A stretch of DNA of 64,000 nucleotides, from positions 434,001 to 498,000 of the forward strand of contig NZ_CP099734.1 in assembly GCF_025398175.1 (NCBI RefSeq). The letters are read 5' to 3'. Source of the DNA: Photobacterium sp. TY1-4. GTDB lineage: Bacteria > Pseudomonadota > Gammaproteobacteria > Enterobacterales > Vibrionaceae. The notes under the pieces are model-generated. The model was not told the DNA's origin. It searched no databases and saw only the letters and a program-made list of their open reading frames with translations. Shown here piece after piece: positions 54,053-63,366 of this stretch. The translations under genes and the position numbers were made by a program. Position 1 is the stretch's first letter, and every line of letters begins with the position of its first letter.

Positions 54053-55102
54053 ATGACACTAAGAGTCGCAATCAATGGATTTGGCCGTATCGGACGCAGT
54101 GTGCTTCGCGCCCTGTATGAGAGCGGTAAACATCATCAGATCAAAGTCGTGGCAGTGAACGAGTTGGCCGAGCCGGAAGCGATGGCCCACCTGTTACAGT
54201 ATGACACCAGCCACGGCCGCTTTCGTAAGCCTGTCTCCCATGATCAGGAGCACCTGTTTATTGCCCACGACAATGGCGAGCAGGACAGTATCCGGATCCT
54301 GCACCAGTCTGATATTCACCTGTTGCCGTGGCAGGATCTCGAAGTCGATATTGTGCTTGACTGTACCGGGGTGTTCGGCTCGCGCGATGATGGCGAGGCG
54401 CATTTGAAAGCCGGGGCTAAAAAAGTCCTGTTTTCCCACCCGGCCGGCAATGATATCGATCACACCATCATCTACGGTGTGAACCACGACTCCCTTCGCC
54501 CGTCACACAAAATTGTTTCCAACGGCTCCTGTACCACCAACTGTATTGTTCCCGTCATCAAAGTGCTCGATGAAGCCTTTGGGATTGAATCCGGGACCAT
54601 CACCACGATCCATTCCGCGATGAATGACCAGCAGGTCATCGATGCTTACCACGGCGATCTGCGTCGTACCCGCGCTGCCAGCCAGTCCATTATCCCGGTT
54701 GATACCAAACTTCATTTAGGGATTGGTCGAATCTTTCCGAAATTTTCTGACAAATTTGAAGCCATCTCTGTGCGCGTGCCCACAATTAACGTTACGGCGA
54801 TGGATTTAAGTGTCACAGTGAAAACAAATGTGAAAGTTAATGACGTAAATCAATCACTGGCAGAGGCGTCTCGTTGTACATTAGGCGGTATTGTGGACTA
54901 TACCGAAGCCCCGCTGGTTTCCATCGATTTCAATCATGACCCCCACAGTGCCATTGTGGACGGAACGCAAACCCGGGTAAGTAACCAGCATTTGCTCAAG
55001 CTCCTGGTCTGGTGTGATAACGAATGGGGATTTGCCAACCGGATGCTGGACACCGCGTTAGCAATGCAGGCGGCCGATACGCTGCCTGAAACAACTGAGT
55101 AG
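54053..55102 (+). CDS. epd: D-erythrose-4-phosphate dehydrogenase
   Basis: 349 residues, GAPDH-like. Oxidises erythrose-4-phosphate to 4-phosphoerythronate for pyridoxal phosphate synthesis. NAD-binding [15 protein letters not shown] at the N-terminus, catalytic Cys in SNGSCTTNC, and [14 protein letters not shown] near the end. The start at 54053 (MTLRVAING) matches the family; the frame is open upstream but non-conserved. epd-pgk-fbaA is the classic order. Epd rather than GapA is supported by this context and by [20 protein letters not shown]. Confidence 0.95.
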   Translation: MTLRVAINGFGRIGRSVLRALYESGKHHQIKVVAVNELAEPEAMAHLLQYDTSHGRFRKPVSHDQEHLFIAHDNGEQDSIRILHQSDIHLLPWQDLEVDIVLDCTGVFGSRDDGEAHLKAGAKKVLFSHPAGNDIDHTIIYGVNHDSLRPSHKIVSNGSCTTNCIVPVIKVLDEAFGIESGTITTIHSAMNDQQVIDAYHGDLRRTRAASQSIIPVDTKLHLGIGRIFPKFSDKFEAISVRVPTINVTAMDLSVTVKTNVKVNDVNQSLAEASRCTLGGIVDYTEAPLVSIDFNHDPHSAIVDGTQTRVSNQHLLKLLVWCDNEWGFANRMLDTALAMQAADTLPETTE

Positions 55103-55182
55103 TAAGAATTAGCGGGCCGGGCAGTGACGCCGGGCCGACAAAAACTTTGACTTTAAATTAATCAATGTTGAGAGGACAAACC

Positions 55183-56346
55183 ATGTCTGTAATCAAGATG
55201 ACTGATCTGGACCTTGCAGGTAAACGCGTTTTCATTCGTGCAGACCTAAACGTGCCAGTGAAAGACGGCAAAGTAACTTCTGATGCACGTATTCTGGCAT
55301 CACTGCCTACAATCAAGCACTGCCTGGAAGCGGGTGCGAAAGTCATGGTGACATCTCACCTGGGTCGCCCGACTGAAGGTGAGTACGCAGAAGAGTTCTC
55401 TCTACAACCGGTTGTGAACTACCTGAACGACGCCCTGGATTGCGACGTGAAGCTGGCCAAAGACTACCTGGACGGGATTGAGCTGAACGCCGGTGAGCTG
55501 GTGGTTCTGGAAAATGTTCGCTTTAACCAAGGCGAGAAGAAGAACGAAGAAGCACTGTCGAAGAAATATGCAGCCCTGTGTGATGTGTTCGTGATGGATG
55601 CCTTCGGTACGGCGCACCGTGCACAGGCCTCGACGCACGGCGTTGGCATGTTCGCACCAATCGCGTGCGCCGGTCCGCTGCTGGCCAACGAGCTGGATGC
55701 CCTGGGCAAAGCGATGGATAAACCAGCGCGCCCAATGGTAGCGATTGTCGGTGGCTCTAAAGTGTCAACCAAACTGACGGTGCTGGAGTCACTGTCGAAA
55801 GTGGCTGATCAGCTGGTTGTCGGTGGCGGTATCGCCAACACCTTCATTGCTGCTGCGGGCCACAACGTGGGTAAATCCCTGTACGAAGCGGATCTGGTCG
55901 GCACTGCCAAGAAACTGATGGAAGAGTGTGCGATTCCGGTCGCGACGGATGTTGCGTGTGCCAAAGCGTTTGACGAGAACGCAGAAGCCGAAATCAAACA
56001 TGTTTCTGAAGTGCAGGACGATGACATGATCTTCGACCTGGGTCCAGAATCCACAGCAGCACTTGCAGAAATTCTGAAGAACGCGAAAACCATCCTGTGG
56101 AACGGCCCGGTTGGTGTATTCGAGTTCAAGAACTTTGAAGCCGGCACCAAAGGTATTTCTGAAGCCATTGCCGCTTCTGAAGGTTTCTCTGTTGCAGGGG
56201 GTGGTGACACCCTGGCTGCGATTGACAAGTTCGGTATCAAGGCGGATGTTTCTTACATCTCAACGGGTGGCGGCGCATTCCTGGAGTTCGTGGAAGGCAA
56301 AACCCTGCCGGCAGTTGCGATGCTGGAAGAGCGTGCTAAAGCTTAA
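55183..56346 (+). CDS. pgk: Phosphoglycerate kinase
   Basis: 387 residues (E. coli 387). Transfers phosphate from 1,3-bisphosphoglycerate to ADP in glycolysis. The N-terminal [16 protein letters not shown] binds substrate; [19 protein letters not shown] and the C-terminal [15 protein letters not shown] bind nucleotide. The start at 55183 ([15 protein letters not shown]) aligns exactly with E. coli; GAGAGGACAAACC precedes it. Highly biased codon use. Confidence 0.97.
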   Translation: MSVIKMTDLDLAGKRVFIRADLNVPVKDGKVTSDARILASLPTIKHCLEAGAKVMVTSHLGRPTEGEYAEEFSLQPVVNYLNDALDCDVKLAKDYLDGIELNAGELVVLENVRFNQGEKKNEEALSKKYAALCDVFVMDAFGTAHRAQASTHGVGMFAPIACAGPLLANELDALGKAMDKPARPMVAIVGGSKVSTKLTVLESLSKVADQLVVGGGIANTFIAAAGHNVGKSLYEADLVGTAKKLMEECAIPVATDVACAKAFDENAEAEIKHVSEVQDDDMIFDLGPESTAALAEILKNAKTILWNGPVGVFEFKNFEAGTKGISEAIAASEGFSVAGGGDTLAAIDKFGIKADVSYISTGGGAFLEFVEGKTLPAVAMLEERAKA

Positions 56347-56356
56347 TGACACATGG

Positions 56357-56377
56357 GCGGGAGCCAATCGCTCCCGC
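56357..56377 (+). terminator. Hairpin between pgk and fbaA
   Basis: GCGGGAGC / GCTCCCGC, 8-bp stem with a 5-nt loop, 10 bp after the pgk stop. It has only a weak T-rich tail, so it may attenuate or protect the transcript 3' end rather than fully terminate. Confidence 0.5.
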
Positions 56378-56388
56378 ACTTTAATTGT

Positions 56389-56417
56389 TTGTTAGCAAGG
56401 CCCCGATTTTGTAGAAT
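56389..56417 (+). promoter_or_regulatory. Candidate fbaA promoter
   Basis: TTGTTA (56389-56394), 17-bp spacer, TAGAAT (56412-56417). The start point would fall near 56424, directly before the PurR-like site, leaving a ~65-nt leader to the fbaA ATG. Confidence 0.5.
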
Positions 56418-56426
56418 GTCGGCTTG

Positions 56427-56442
56427 AAGCAAACGATTGCAA
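56427..56442. promoter_or_regulatory. PurR-like operator in the fbaA leader
   Basis: AAGCAAACGATTGCAA matches 10 of 11 fixed positions of the PurR consensus and is nearly symmetric around a central CG, as LacI-family sites are. It sits just downstream of the candidate promoter, a usual repressor position. Another LacI-family regulator is equally possible. Confidence 0.45.
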
Positions 56443-56487
56443 AGATTTATCTTTCATACAGACAACAAGGCAAATAGGACTATTGTT

Positions 56488-57564
56488 ATGTCTAAGATCT
56501 TCGATTTCGTAAAACCTGGTGTAATTTCTGGCGACGACGTACAGAAAGTATTTGAAGTTGCAAAAGAAAATCAATTTGCACTTCCTGCGGTGAACGTAGT
56601 GAACACTGACTCGATCAATGCTGTCCTGGAAGCGGCTGCCAAAGTGAAAGCGCCAGTTGTGATTCAGTTCTCAAACGGCGGTGCTGGTTTCTTCGTCGGT
56701 AAAGGACTGAAACTAGAAGGTCAGGAAGCACAAATCAAAGGTGCGGTTGCGGGTGCGAAATACGTGCACGCGATTGCTGAGTCTTACGGTGTGCCTGTCA
56801 TTCTGCACACTGACCACGCTGCGAAAAAACTACTGCCTTGGATCGACGGCCTGCTGGATGCGGGTGAAGCGTTCTTTGCACAAACCGGCAAGCCACTGTT
56901 CTCTTCTCACATGATCGATCTGTCTGAAGAGTCACTGGAAGAAAACATCGAGATCTGTGCTCAGTACCTGACGCGCATGGCGAAGATGAACATGACGCTG
57001 GAAATCGAACTGGGTTGTACCGGCGGTGAAGAAGACGGCGTTGACAACTCCGATATGGATCAGTCTGAGCTGTACACATCTCCGGAAGATGTTGCTTACG
57101 CTTACGAAAAACTGAATGCCATCAGCCACCGTTTCACCATTGCGGCGTCTTTCGGTAACGTACACGGTGTTTACAAGCCAGGTAACGTTGTACTGACTCC
57201 GACGATTCTGCGTGATTCTCAAGCATACTGTTCTGAGAAATTCGGTATTGCGTCAAACGCGCTGAACTTCGTCTTCCACGGTGGTTCAGGCTCATCTCTG
57301 GAAGAGATCCGCGAGTCTATCTCTTACGGTGTGATCAAAATGAACATTGATACCGATACGCAGTGGGCGACTTGGGACGGTATTCGTCAGTACGAAGCTG
57401 AAAACCACGATTACCTGCAAGGCCAGATCGGTAACCCAACCGGTGAAGATGCACCGAACAAGAAATACTACGACCCACGTGTATGGTTGCGTGCGGGCCA
57501 GGCATCTATGGTAAAACGTCTGGAGCAAGCGTTCTCTGATCTGAACGCGATCGACGTACTGTAA
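56488..57564 (+). CDS. fbaA: Class II fructose-bisphosphate aldolase
   Basis: 358 residues (E. coli 359). Zinc-dependent aldol cleavage of fructose-1,6-bisphosphate. PVILHTDHAAKKLLPW has the first zinc His and the catalytic Asp; ELGCTGGEEDGVDNS, FGNVHGVYKPGNV and FVFHGGSGSS complete the site. The start at 56488 (MSKIFDFVKPG) matches the family; the open frame upstream overlaps the promoter and is not coding. Strong codon bias. Ends the epd-pgk-fbaA run with a terminator. Confidence 0.97.
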   Translation: MSKIFDFVKPGVISGDDVQKVFEVAKENQFALPAVNVVNTDSINAVLEAAAKVKAPVVIQFSNGGAGFFVGKGLKLEGQEAQIKGAVAGAKYVHAIAESYGVPVILHTDHAAKKLLPWIDGLLDAGEAFFAQTGKPLFSSHMIDLSEESLEENIEICAQYLTRMAKMNMTLEIELGCTGGEEDGVDNSDMDQSELYTSPEDVAYAYEKLNAISHRFTIAASFGNVHGVYKPGNVVLTPTILRDSQAYCSEKFGIASNALNFVFHGGSGSSLEEIRESISYGVIKMNIDTDTQWATWDGIRQYEAENHDYLQGQIGNPTGEDAPNKKYYDPRVWLRAGQASMVKRLEQAFSDLNAIDVL

Positions 57565-57586
57565 GACAGCCTCTGTTGTCCTTGAG

Positions 57587-57613
57587 AAAAGCCCGCCTTG
57601 TGCGGGTTTTTTT
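57587..57613 (+). terminator. Terminator of fbaA
   Basis: AAAAGCCCGC / GCGGGTTTTT, 5-nt loop and T7 tail. Confidence 0.9.
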
Positions 57614-57846
57614 CGGCCAGGGGAAATGGAATGTGATCTGAGTCGGGTTTTTGTTGGTGTTTTCAATCGGCAACGGTATTATCCGGCCCGATGAGACTTG
57701 CGAATGATTCGCCTATGAAATGAAATCACTGTTATAGTGGTTGTAGCATAAGTCATTCAATTGCGTTGAAGAAATAAACAAAATGCCGCTCCCGCAAACT
57801 GAAACACCGCGGGAAAGTCGATAACTACTAGCAGAGTAAGATAGGT

Positions 57847-58731
57847 ATGAGTGAGAGTGTTGCAGAAACGGTCGTAGATACGATTAAGGATAACGAGTTA
57901 ACCAGTGGTGTCCTGAATGCCGGGACCTGGATTGCGGACAACCAGGACTTGCTGATCCAGTATGGGGTGAACCTCATTTCAGCGCTGCTGATCCTGTTTA
58001 TTGGTAATATCATCACCAAGGTCATTGCCAACGGCGTTGCGAAAATGCTGCGGAAAAAGCAGATGGACGGTGCGGTAGTCGAGTTCCTGCACTCTCTGGT
58101 TCGCTATCTGCTGTTCGTGATTGTGCTGATTGCCGCCTTGGGCCGGGTTGGCGTGCAAACGGCCTCTGTGGTTGCCGTGATCGGTGCCGCCGGCTTGGCC
58201 ATCGGCCTGGCCTTGCAGGGCTCGCTGTCGAACTTCGCCGCCGGGGTGCTGATTGTTGCGTTCCGTCCGTTTAAGTCGGGTGATTATGTTGAGGTAGGTG
58301 GTGTTGCCGGTTCGGTTGAATCGATCCAGGTGTTCTCGACCGTGTTGAATACCCCGGATAACAAGATGGTGGTGGTGCCGAACGCGGCCGTCATTGGCGG
58401 TCCGATCACCAACTATTCGCGCCATCAGACCCGCCGGATTGATTTTGTGATCGGTGTTTCCTATAAATCTGATTTGAAGAAAACCAAAGCGGTGCTGAGC
58501 CGGGTAGTGGCGGCAGAGCCGCGTGTCCTGCAGGATCCGAAGCCGACGATTGGCGTCGTGGCGCTGGCCGATTCATCCGTTAACTTCGTGGTACGTCCTT
58601 GGGTCAAAACGTCGGAGTACTGGGCGGTTTACTTTGACTTGCTGCAGGCGATCAAAGAAGAGCTGGATAAAGAAGGGATTGAAATTCCGTTCCCGCAAAT
58701 GGATGTTCACCTGAACAAGGTTGAAGATTAA
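57847..58731 (+). CDS. mscS: Small-conductance mechanosensitive channel MscS
   Basis: 294 residues (E. coli 286). Three transmembrane segments; the pore-lining third helix is the Gly/Ala-rich VVAVIGAAGLAIGLALQGSL (about residues 96-115), followed by the conserved FRPFKSGDYVEVGG beta domain and a C-terminal cytoplasmic cage. Opens on membrane tension to release solutes on hypo-osmotic shock. fbaA-mscS-argO order matches E. coli. Confidence 0.96.
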   Translation: MSESVAETVVDTIKDNELTSGVLNAGTWIADNQDLLIQYGVNLISALLILFIGNIITKVIANGVAKMLRKKQMDGAVVEFLHSLVRYLLFVIVLIAALGRVGVQTASVVAVIGAAGLAIGLALQGSLSNFAAGVLIVAFRPFKSGDYVEVGGVAGSVESIQVFSTVLNTPDNKMVVVPNAAVIGGPITNYSRHQTRRIDFVIGVSYKSDLKKTKAVLSRVVAAEPRVLQDPKPTIGVVALADSSVNFVVRPWVKTSEYWAVYFDLLQAIKEELDKEGIEIPFPQMDVHLNKVED

Positions 58732-58767
58732 TCCCGCAGGTCTGAATGACGACGATGCGAGCATGAC

Positions 58768-58795
58768 AAATGGAGCCGAAGCGGCTCCATTTTTT
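58768..58795 (+). terminator. Terminator of mscS
   Basis: AAATGGAGCCG / CGGCTCCATTT with a 3-nt loop and T-run; convergent with the YbaK-like gene. Confidence 0.88.
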
Positions 58796-58814
58796 ATGCC
58801 TGCCGCCAGCAGCT

Positions 58815-59309
58815 TTATCTGAGGAGTCGGATCACCGGGTTGGGTAGTGTGGCGAGCAGGGTGTCGAGATCTGCGCTGGCAAAGGCGAACGTATATTCCG
58901 GCTCGCCCGGGGTATACATCAGTTCCGGATGCCGATAGAGCACCGGATCAACCAGCAAGACGATCGCTTCGTCGAGTCCAAACGGACAGACCGCGCCCGG
59001 CGCGCAGCCGATGACAGCAACCATTTCTTCATGGCTGCAGACCGAGACCCGTTTGCCCAGCGCCTGCTTGACTTGTTTACTGTCGAGCCGGCTGTCTTTA
59101 TGGGTCAGCAGCAGGCTGTGCCCGCCGCCTTTGACCTTCAGAAACAGACTTTTGGTTGGTGCCGCCGTCCAGCCCAGTGTTTCGGCCAGTTTGGCATCTG
59201 TTTCATAATCTAAAATCGGTTCGTGCTGCCAGGATTGATATCCTACGCCGGCCTGTTGAAACAGGCTCAGATTGTTCTGGTATATGACGGCTTGTCTATC
59301 CGAGGGCAT
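58815..59309 (-). CDS. YbaK/ProX-type aminoacyl-tRNA editing domain protein
   Basis: 164 residues from ATG 59309 (MPSDRQAVIYQNNLSLF), which lies inside the end of argO, a 14-bp overlap suggesting coupling. The frame is open 12 codons further upstream but within argO. LGWTAAPTKSLFLKVKGGG and GCAPGAVCPFGLD are hallmarks of the YbaK/PrdX superfamily, whose Lys lies in the TKSLFL part. Members hydrolyse mischarged Ala- or Cys-tRNA(Pro). Closest to PrdX/ProXp-ala type; the exact substrate is not determined. Confidence 0.82.
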   Translation of the reverse strand: MPSDRQAVIYQNNLSLFQQAGVGYQSWQHEPILDYETDAKLAETLGWTAAPTKSLFLKVKGGGHSLLLTHKDSRLDSKQVKQALGKRVSVCSHEEMVAVIGCAPGAVCPFGLDEAIVLLVDPVLYRHPELMYTPGEPEYTFAFASADLDTLLATLPNPVIRLLR

Positions 59310-59931
59310 AGTCGCTCCAGAGTTGCTGCGCCAGATGGCTGGCAATAAAAAACATCATCGCCGCAACGGCCAGGTCAATACCACGTTTAACGGCTGGTTT
59401 TGACAGGGTTGGCCCCAGCTTGGCGGCTCCGATTGAAATGGTATAGAACCAGACGAAGGAAGCCAGGATGGTCCCAATCGCAAAGGCGATCCGATCATGG
59501 CCTTCAAACTGCCCGCCGATAGAGCCCAGGATGACCACCGTATCGAGATACATATGCGGATTCAGGACGGTCACCGCCAGCGCACCGAGGATCACCGCGC
59601 GGCGGCCGCGGGCCAGCTTCTGGGCTGATAGCTCTTCGGCATTGGCCGGACGCAGGGCACTGCTCAGGGACAGCGCGCCGTAGAACAGCAGGAACAAAAT
59701 ACCGCCGAGAGTGACGCCGGTCAGCAGGGTTTCATTGCTGGAGAGCAGGGCGCCACCGCCAAAGATCCCCAGGCTGATGAACAGGGCATCCAGCAGAATG
59801 CAAATCGTCGCTGTGGTTAGGTGATGATTGCGTTTAATTCCCTGATTCAACACAAATGCGTTCTGCGCTCCGATCGGGATAATCATACTGGCCCCTAAAC
59901 CGAAGCCTTGTAATAGCGCCCAAATACTCAT
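59296..59931 (-). CDS. argO: Arginine exporter ArgO (LysE family)
   Basis: 211 residues (E. coli 211) with about five or six membrane segments. MSIWALLQGFGLGASMIIPIGAQNAFVLNQG is the LysE/ArgO signature. It exports arginine (and toxic canavanine) to limit internal levels. The start at 59931 fits that N-terminus. It diverges from argP, its known activator in E. coli, so ArgP regulation from the shared intergenic region is likely. Confidence 0.94.
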   Translation of the reverse strand: MSIWALLQGFGLGASMIIPIGAQNAFVLNQGIKRNHHLTTATICILLDALFISLGIFGGGALLSSNETLLTGVTLGGILFLLFYGALSLSSALRPANAEELSAQKLARGRRAVILGALAVTVLNPHMYLDTVVILGSIGGQFEGHDRIAFAIGTILASFVWFYTISIGAAKLGPTLSKPAVKRGIDLAVAAMMFFIASHLAQQLWSDYALG

Positions 59932-60066
59932 AATCGCGGTGGTTCCTTTAATTGATTGAATTGACGGTGGTATGGATTGGCGCAAGCTTACGCTTCACGC
60001 TAGGATTAAGTACAGCTAATAATGTTTATCTATCATTAGACACTCTTATAAAGGCAGGGAGGGGCA

Positions 60067-60963
60067 ATGAGAGGACTGGATTACCGGTGGATTGAAGCGC
60101 TGGATGCGGTGATTTCCCAGCGCGGGTTTGAGCGCGCAGCCGAGGATTTGTGTATTACCCAATCAGCGGTGTCGCAGCGGATCAAGCAATTGGAAAAGCT
60201 GATGGCCCAGCCGATGCTGGTGCGAGAACAGCCGCCCCGGCCGACCCCGGCCGGGCAGAAACTGCTGGGACTCTATCGACGGGTCCGCTTGCTGGAGCAG
60301 GAGTTGCTGCCGGCCCTGGCAACCGATGCTGACGATCAACCGATGTCGGTGGCAATTGCCACCAATGCTGACAGCCTGGCTACCTGGTTGTTACCGGCGC
60401 TCAGTCCGTTGCTGAAATCCCGCCGGATAGAGCTCAACCTGTTGGTCGAGGATGAAGCCCGGACGCTGGATAAGCTGCGCAGCGGCGAAGTGGTGGGGGC
60501 GCTCAGTATGGAAAGCCGCCCGTTGCCGGGGTGTGTGGCGGAATATCTGGGGCGGGTCGACTATCTTTGTGTGGCCAGTCCGGCATTTGTCAGGCAGTAT
60601 TTTTCTGCCGGGGTGACGCGTACGTCCTTGATGTCGGCACCCGGGGTGACGTTTGATCCCCATGACGACATGCATGAGCAGTTTGTGCACCAGCATTTTA
60701 ATCTGCCGCCGGGCCGTGTGATGAAGCATACGGTCCGCTCGTCGGAAGCCTTTGTGCGTCTGGCTCTGGAAGGCATTGCGTTCTGCCTGATCCCCCGGGT
60801 TCAGATCCAGCAGGAGCTGGCACAGGGACTGCTGGTCAATGTTACCCCGGAGATCATGCTCAGCCGCCGGATGTACTGGCATCACTGGGTGCTGGAAAGC
60901 GGGGTGCTGTCTGAACTCACCCAGCAGTTGACTCAGTATGCCCGGCACATTCTGCCGCAGTAG
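60067..60963 (+). CDS. argP: LysR-type regulator ArgP (IciA)
   Basis: 298 residues (E. coli 297). N-terminal winged HTH ([20 protein letters not shown], then [16 protein letters not shown]) and a C-terminal effector domain (about residues 90-290). Activates argO in response to arginine and is antagonised by lysine. Strong Shine-Dalgarno GGGAGGGG. Adjacent to and divergent from argO, the conserved regulator-target pair. Confidence 0.95.
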   Translation: MRGLDYRWIEALDAVISQRGFERAAEDLCITQSAVSQRIKQLEKLMAQPMLVREQPPRPTPAGQKLLGLYRRVRLLEQELLPALATDADDQPMSVAIATNADSLATWLLPALSPLLKSRRIELNLLVEDEARTLDKLRSGEVVGALSMESRPLPGCVAEYLGRVDYLCVASPAFVRQYFSAGVTRTSLMSAPGVTFDPHDDMHEQFVHQHFNLPPGRVMKHTVRSSEAFVRLALEGIAFCLIPRVQIQQELAQGLLVNVTPEIMLSRRMYWHHWVLESGVLSELTQQLTQYARHILPQ

Positions 60964-61096
60964 GGCAGGAAGTACAGTCGGCTGAGGTTGTTAGATTAAA
61001 AACGTTGTACAAAATTTTATGTGCGGCGACGGATAGTTTGCGGTTCTTCGTTGTCCAACCTTTCAGACTCAATCAATGTTATGAACTGGAGAGCTT

Positions 61097-61801
61097 ATGA
61101 AGAAACATCTACTGGCGGTTGCCCTGGGGATTGCTGCACTGGGCGTGACACCGGCATTTGCTGCCAATCTCACGGTGCCGCACCTCGAAACCGTCGGCCA
61201 GGGTGAAGTCACAGCGCAGCCGGATATGGCCGAGTTCTCTGTGGCGGTGGAAGAAACCCGTGCCAGCGCGAAAGAAGCCAAGCAAGCGGTGGACAAAGCG
61301 GTCACGGCGTTTGTTGAGCGACTGGTCGCCAGCGGGGTTGAGCGCAGCGATATTCTCAGTGCGAACATCAGCCTTCACCCGCAATATCATTATCCGAAAG
61401 ACGAAAAGCCCGAGCTGATCGGATACCGTGCCAGCCGCCATATTACGGTGATGGTGCATGATCTGAGCAAGCTCAATGAGTATCTCGATAACGCATTGGG
61501 CGACGGGATCAACCGGATCAACAATATCCAGCTGAAACTCAGCAACGAGGCGGAGTATCTGGAGCAGGCGCGTCAGGCCGCCATCAAGGACGCACAGGCG
61601 AAAGCCGAATCACTGGCCAAAGGTTTCGGTACCCGATTGGATGGCGTCTGGCAGATCACCTATCAGGTTGCACAGCCGCGCCCGGTGATGATGATGAAGA
61701 TGGCAATGGATGCGGGGGCACCGGAAATCGCCGCGACCTACCAGGATACGGAAATGACGATCCGGGATCGGGTTGAGGTGGTCTTTAAGCTGGAAGAGTA
61801 A
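61097..61801 (+). CDS. yggE: SIMPL/DUF541 periplasmic protein YggE
   Basis: 234 residues. Signal peptide MKKHLLAVALGIAALGVTPAFA, then the SIMPL domain (LTVPHLETVGQGEVTAQPD, YRASRHITVMVHDLSKLNEY, DAQAKAESLAKGFG). E. coli YggE lowers oxidative stress; the mechanism is unknown. GGAG precedes the ATG. argP-yggE adjacency is conserved. Confidence 0.93.
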   Translation: MKKHLLAVALGIAALGVTPAFAANLTVPHLETVGQGEVTAQPDMAEFSVAVEETRASAKEAKQAVDKAVTAFVERLVASGVERSDILSANISLHPQYHYPKDEKPELIGYRASRHITVMVHDLSKLNEYLDNALGDGINRINNIQLKLSNEAEYLEQARQAAIKDAQAKAESLAKGFGTRLDGVWQITYQVAQPRPVMMMKMAMDAGAPEIAATYQDTEMTIRDRVEVVFKLEE

Positions 61802-61820
61802 GCGCCAGCGATTTGAATAA

Positions 61821-61855
61821 AAAGCGGCGAGAGGGAGATCTCTCGCCGTTTTTTT
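61821..61855. terminator. Terminator between yggE and serA
   Basis: CGGCGAGAG / CTCTCGCCG stem, 6-nt loop, A tract before and T7 after; usable by both convergent genes. Confidence 0.9.
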
Positions 61856-61875
61856 GGCCAAGGATGAGCGGTTGA

Positions 61876-63105
61876 TTAGTGCAAAATACGGGCGCGGATC
61901 GTGCCGTCGATCGCTTTGAGCTTGGTCAGGGCTTCTTCGGCGCGCTCGGTTTCGACATCAATCACCACATAGCCGATTTCCGGACCGGTTTGCAGGTATT
62001 GGGCGGCAATGTTGATCCCATCTGCGGCGAAAATCGTGGTGATCTGGTTCAGGATCCCCGGGCGGTTTTCGTGAATATGCAGCAGGCGTGAGCAGTTACG
62101 GTGCTCCGGCAGCGAGACTTCCGGGAAACCGACGGCCGACAGGGTCGAGCCGTTGTCTGAATACTTGGCCATCTTACCGGCGACTTCGATGCCGATGTTC
62201 TGTTGGGCTTCCTGGGTGGAGCCGCCGATGTGCGGGGTCAGCAATACGTTGTCGAATTTGGTCAACGGAGACTCAAACGGGTCGTTGTTGGTTTTCGGCT
62301 CAACCGGGAACACGTCGATGGCCGCACCGGCCAAGTGTTTGCTTTCCAGGGCGCTGCACAGGGCGTCAATATCGACGACCGTTCCGCGGGCGGCGTTGAT
62401 AAAGATTGCCCCCGGCTTCATGCGGGCGAACTCTTCGGCACCCATCATATCCTGGGTGCCCGGGGTTTCCGGTACATGCAGGCTGATCACGTCACATTTA
62501 TTGAGCAGTTCGCTCAGGGAAGGCACCTGGGTCGCATTGCCGAGCGACAGCTTGTTCTCGATATCGTAGAAATAAACATCCATCCCGAGGTTTTCAGCCA
62601 GGATCCCCAGTTGGGTCCCGATATGGCCGTAACCGATGATCCCCAGTTTTTTGCCGCGGGCCTCAAACGAGTGGTCGGCGGATTTCTGCCATTCACCGCG
62701 ATGCGCCATGGCATTCTTTTCCGGAATGCCGCGCAGCAGCAGCAGGGTTTCCCCGAGCACCAGCTCAGCGACACTGCGGGTATTGGAGAACGGGGCGTTG
62801 AAGACCGGGATCCCGCGTCGCATGGCGGCATCGAGGTCGACCTGGTTGGTTCCGATACAGAAACAGCCGACGGCGATCAGTTTTTGTGCGGCATTGAAAA
62901 CTTCTTCGGTCAGTTGGGTGCGGGAGCGGATCCCGACGAAATGTGCATCCTGAATGGCTTCCAGCAGCTCATCCCCGGCCAGGGAGCCTTTGTGGTACTC
63001 AATATTGGTGTAGCCGGCTTGCTGCAGAACTTCAATTGCTGACGGGTGGACCCCTTCGAGCAAGAGAATCTTAATTTTGTCTTTATCCAGTGAAACTTTA
63101 GCCAT
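61876..63105 (-). CDS. serA: D-3-phosphoglycerate dehydrogenase
   Basis: 409 residues (E. coli 410). First step of serine synthesis. NAD-binding LGIIGYGHIGTQLGILAE, catalytic Arg-Glu-His set with NAARGTVVDIDAL and TPHIGGSTQEAQQNIG, and a C-terminal ACT domain (HIHENRPGILNQITTIF) for serine feedback. The start at 63105 (MAKVSLDKDKIK) matches the family; the longer frame adds 25 unrelated residues. A PurR-like palindrome lies about 110 bp upstream. rpiA is the next gene upstream, as in E. coli. Confidence 0.96.
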   Translation of the reverse strand: MAKVSLDKDKIKILLLEGVHPSAIEVLQQAGYTNIEYHKGSLAGDELLEAIQDAHFVGIRSRTQLTEEVFNAAQKLIAVGCFCIGTNQVDLDAAMRRGIPVFNAPFSNTRSVAELVLGETLLLLRGIPEKNAMAHRGEWQKSADHSFEARGKKLGIIGYGHIGTQLGILAENLGMDVYFYDIENKLSLGNATQVPSLSELLNKCDVISLHVPETPGTQDMMGAEEFARMKPGAIFINAARGTVVDIDALCSALESKHLAGAAIDVFPVEPKTNNDPFESPLTKFDNVLLTPHIGGSTQEAQQNIGIEVAGKMAKYSDNGSTLSAVGFPEVSLPEHRNCSRLLHIHENRPGILNQITTIFAADGINIAAQYLQTGPEIGYVVIDVETERAEEALTKLKAIDGTIRARILH

Positions 63106-63217
63106 TGGGTTCTCATCCTTAAAAACATGAGTCGGCGCGCTCAGGCGGGAAACCAGCGTGCGGACAGAAACGGCTAGCATGTGGAGATTTCCGGCATACT
63201 GGCGGCCCTGGGCCCTG

Positions 63218-63233
63218 ACTCAAACGTTTGCTA
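63218..63233. promoter_or_regulatory. PurR-like palindrome upstream of serA
   Basis: ACTCAAACGTTTGCTA has the perfect core CAAACGTTTG and matches 9 of 11 fixed positions of the PurR consensus. On the minus strand it lies just after a TTTAAT that could be the serA -10. PurR control of serine/glycine genes makes biological sense but is not shown here. Confidence 0.4.
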
Positions 63234-63292
63234 CATGCTGGTATTAAAGTATCAAAAAATAATCACCATGGGTAAGAATATTACAATAAAGA

Positions 63293-63323
63293 TAAGAAAA
63301 AACGGCATAAATTATGCCGTTTT
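63293..63323 (-). terminator. Terminator of rpiA
   Basis: AAAACGGCAT / ATGCCGTTTT, 5-nt loop; on the minus strand followed by TTTTTTCTT. Confidence 0.9.
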
Positions 63324-63366
63324 GTAATCAAATAACAGGATTCAGCTGCGCAGGCTGAAGCACGGA

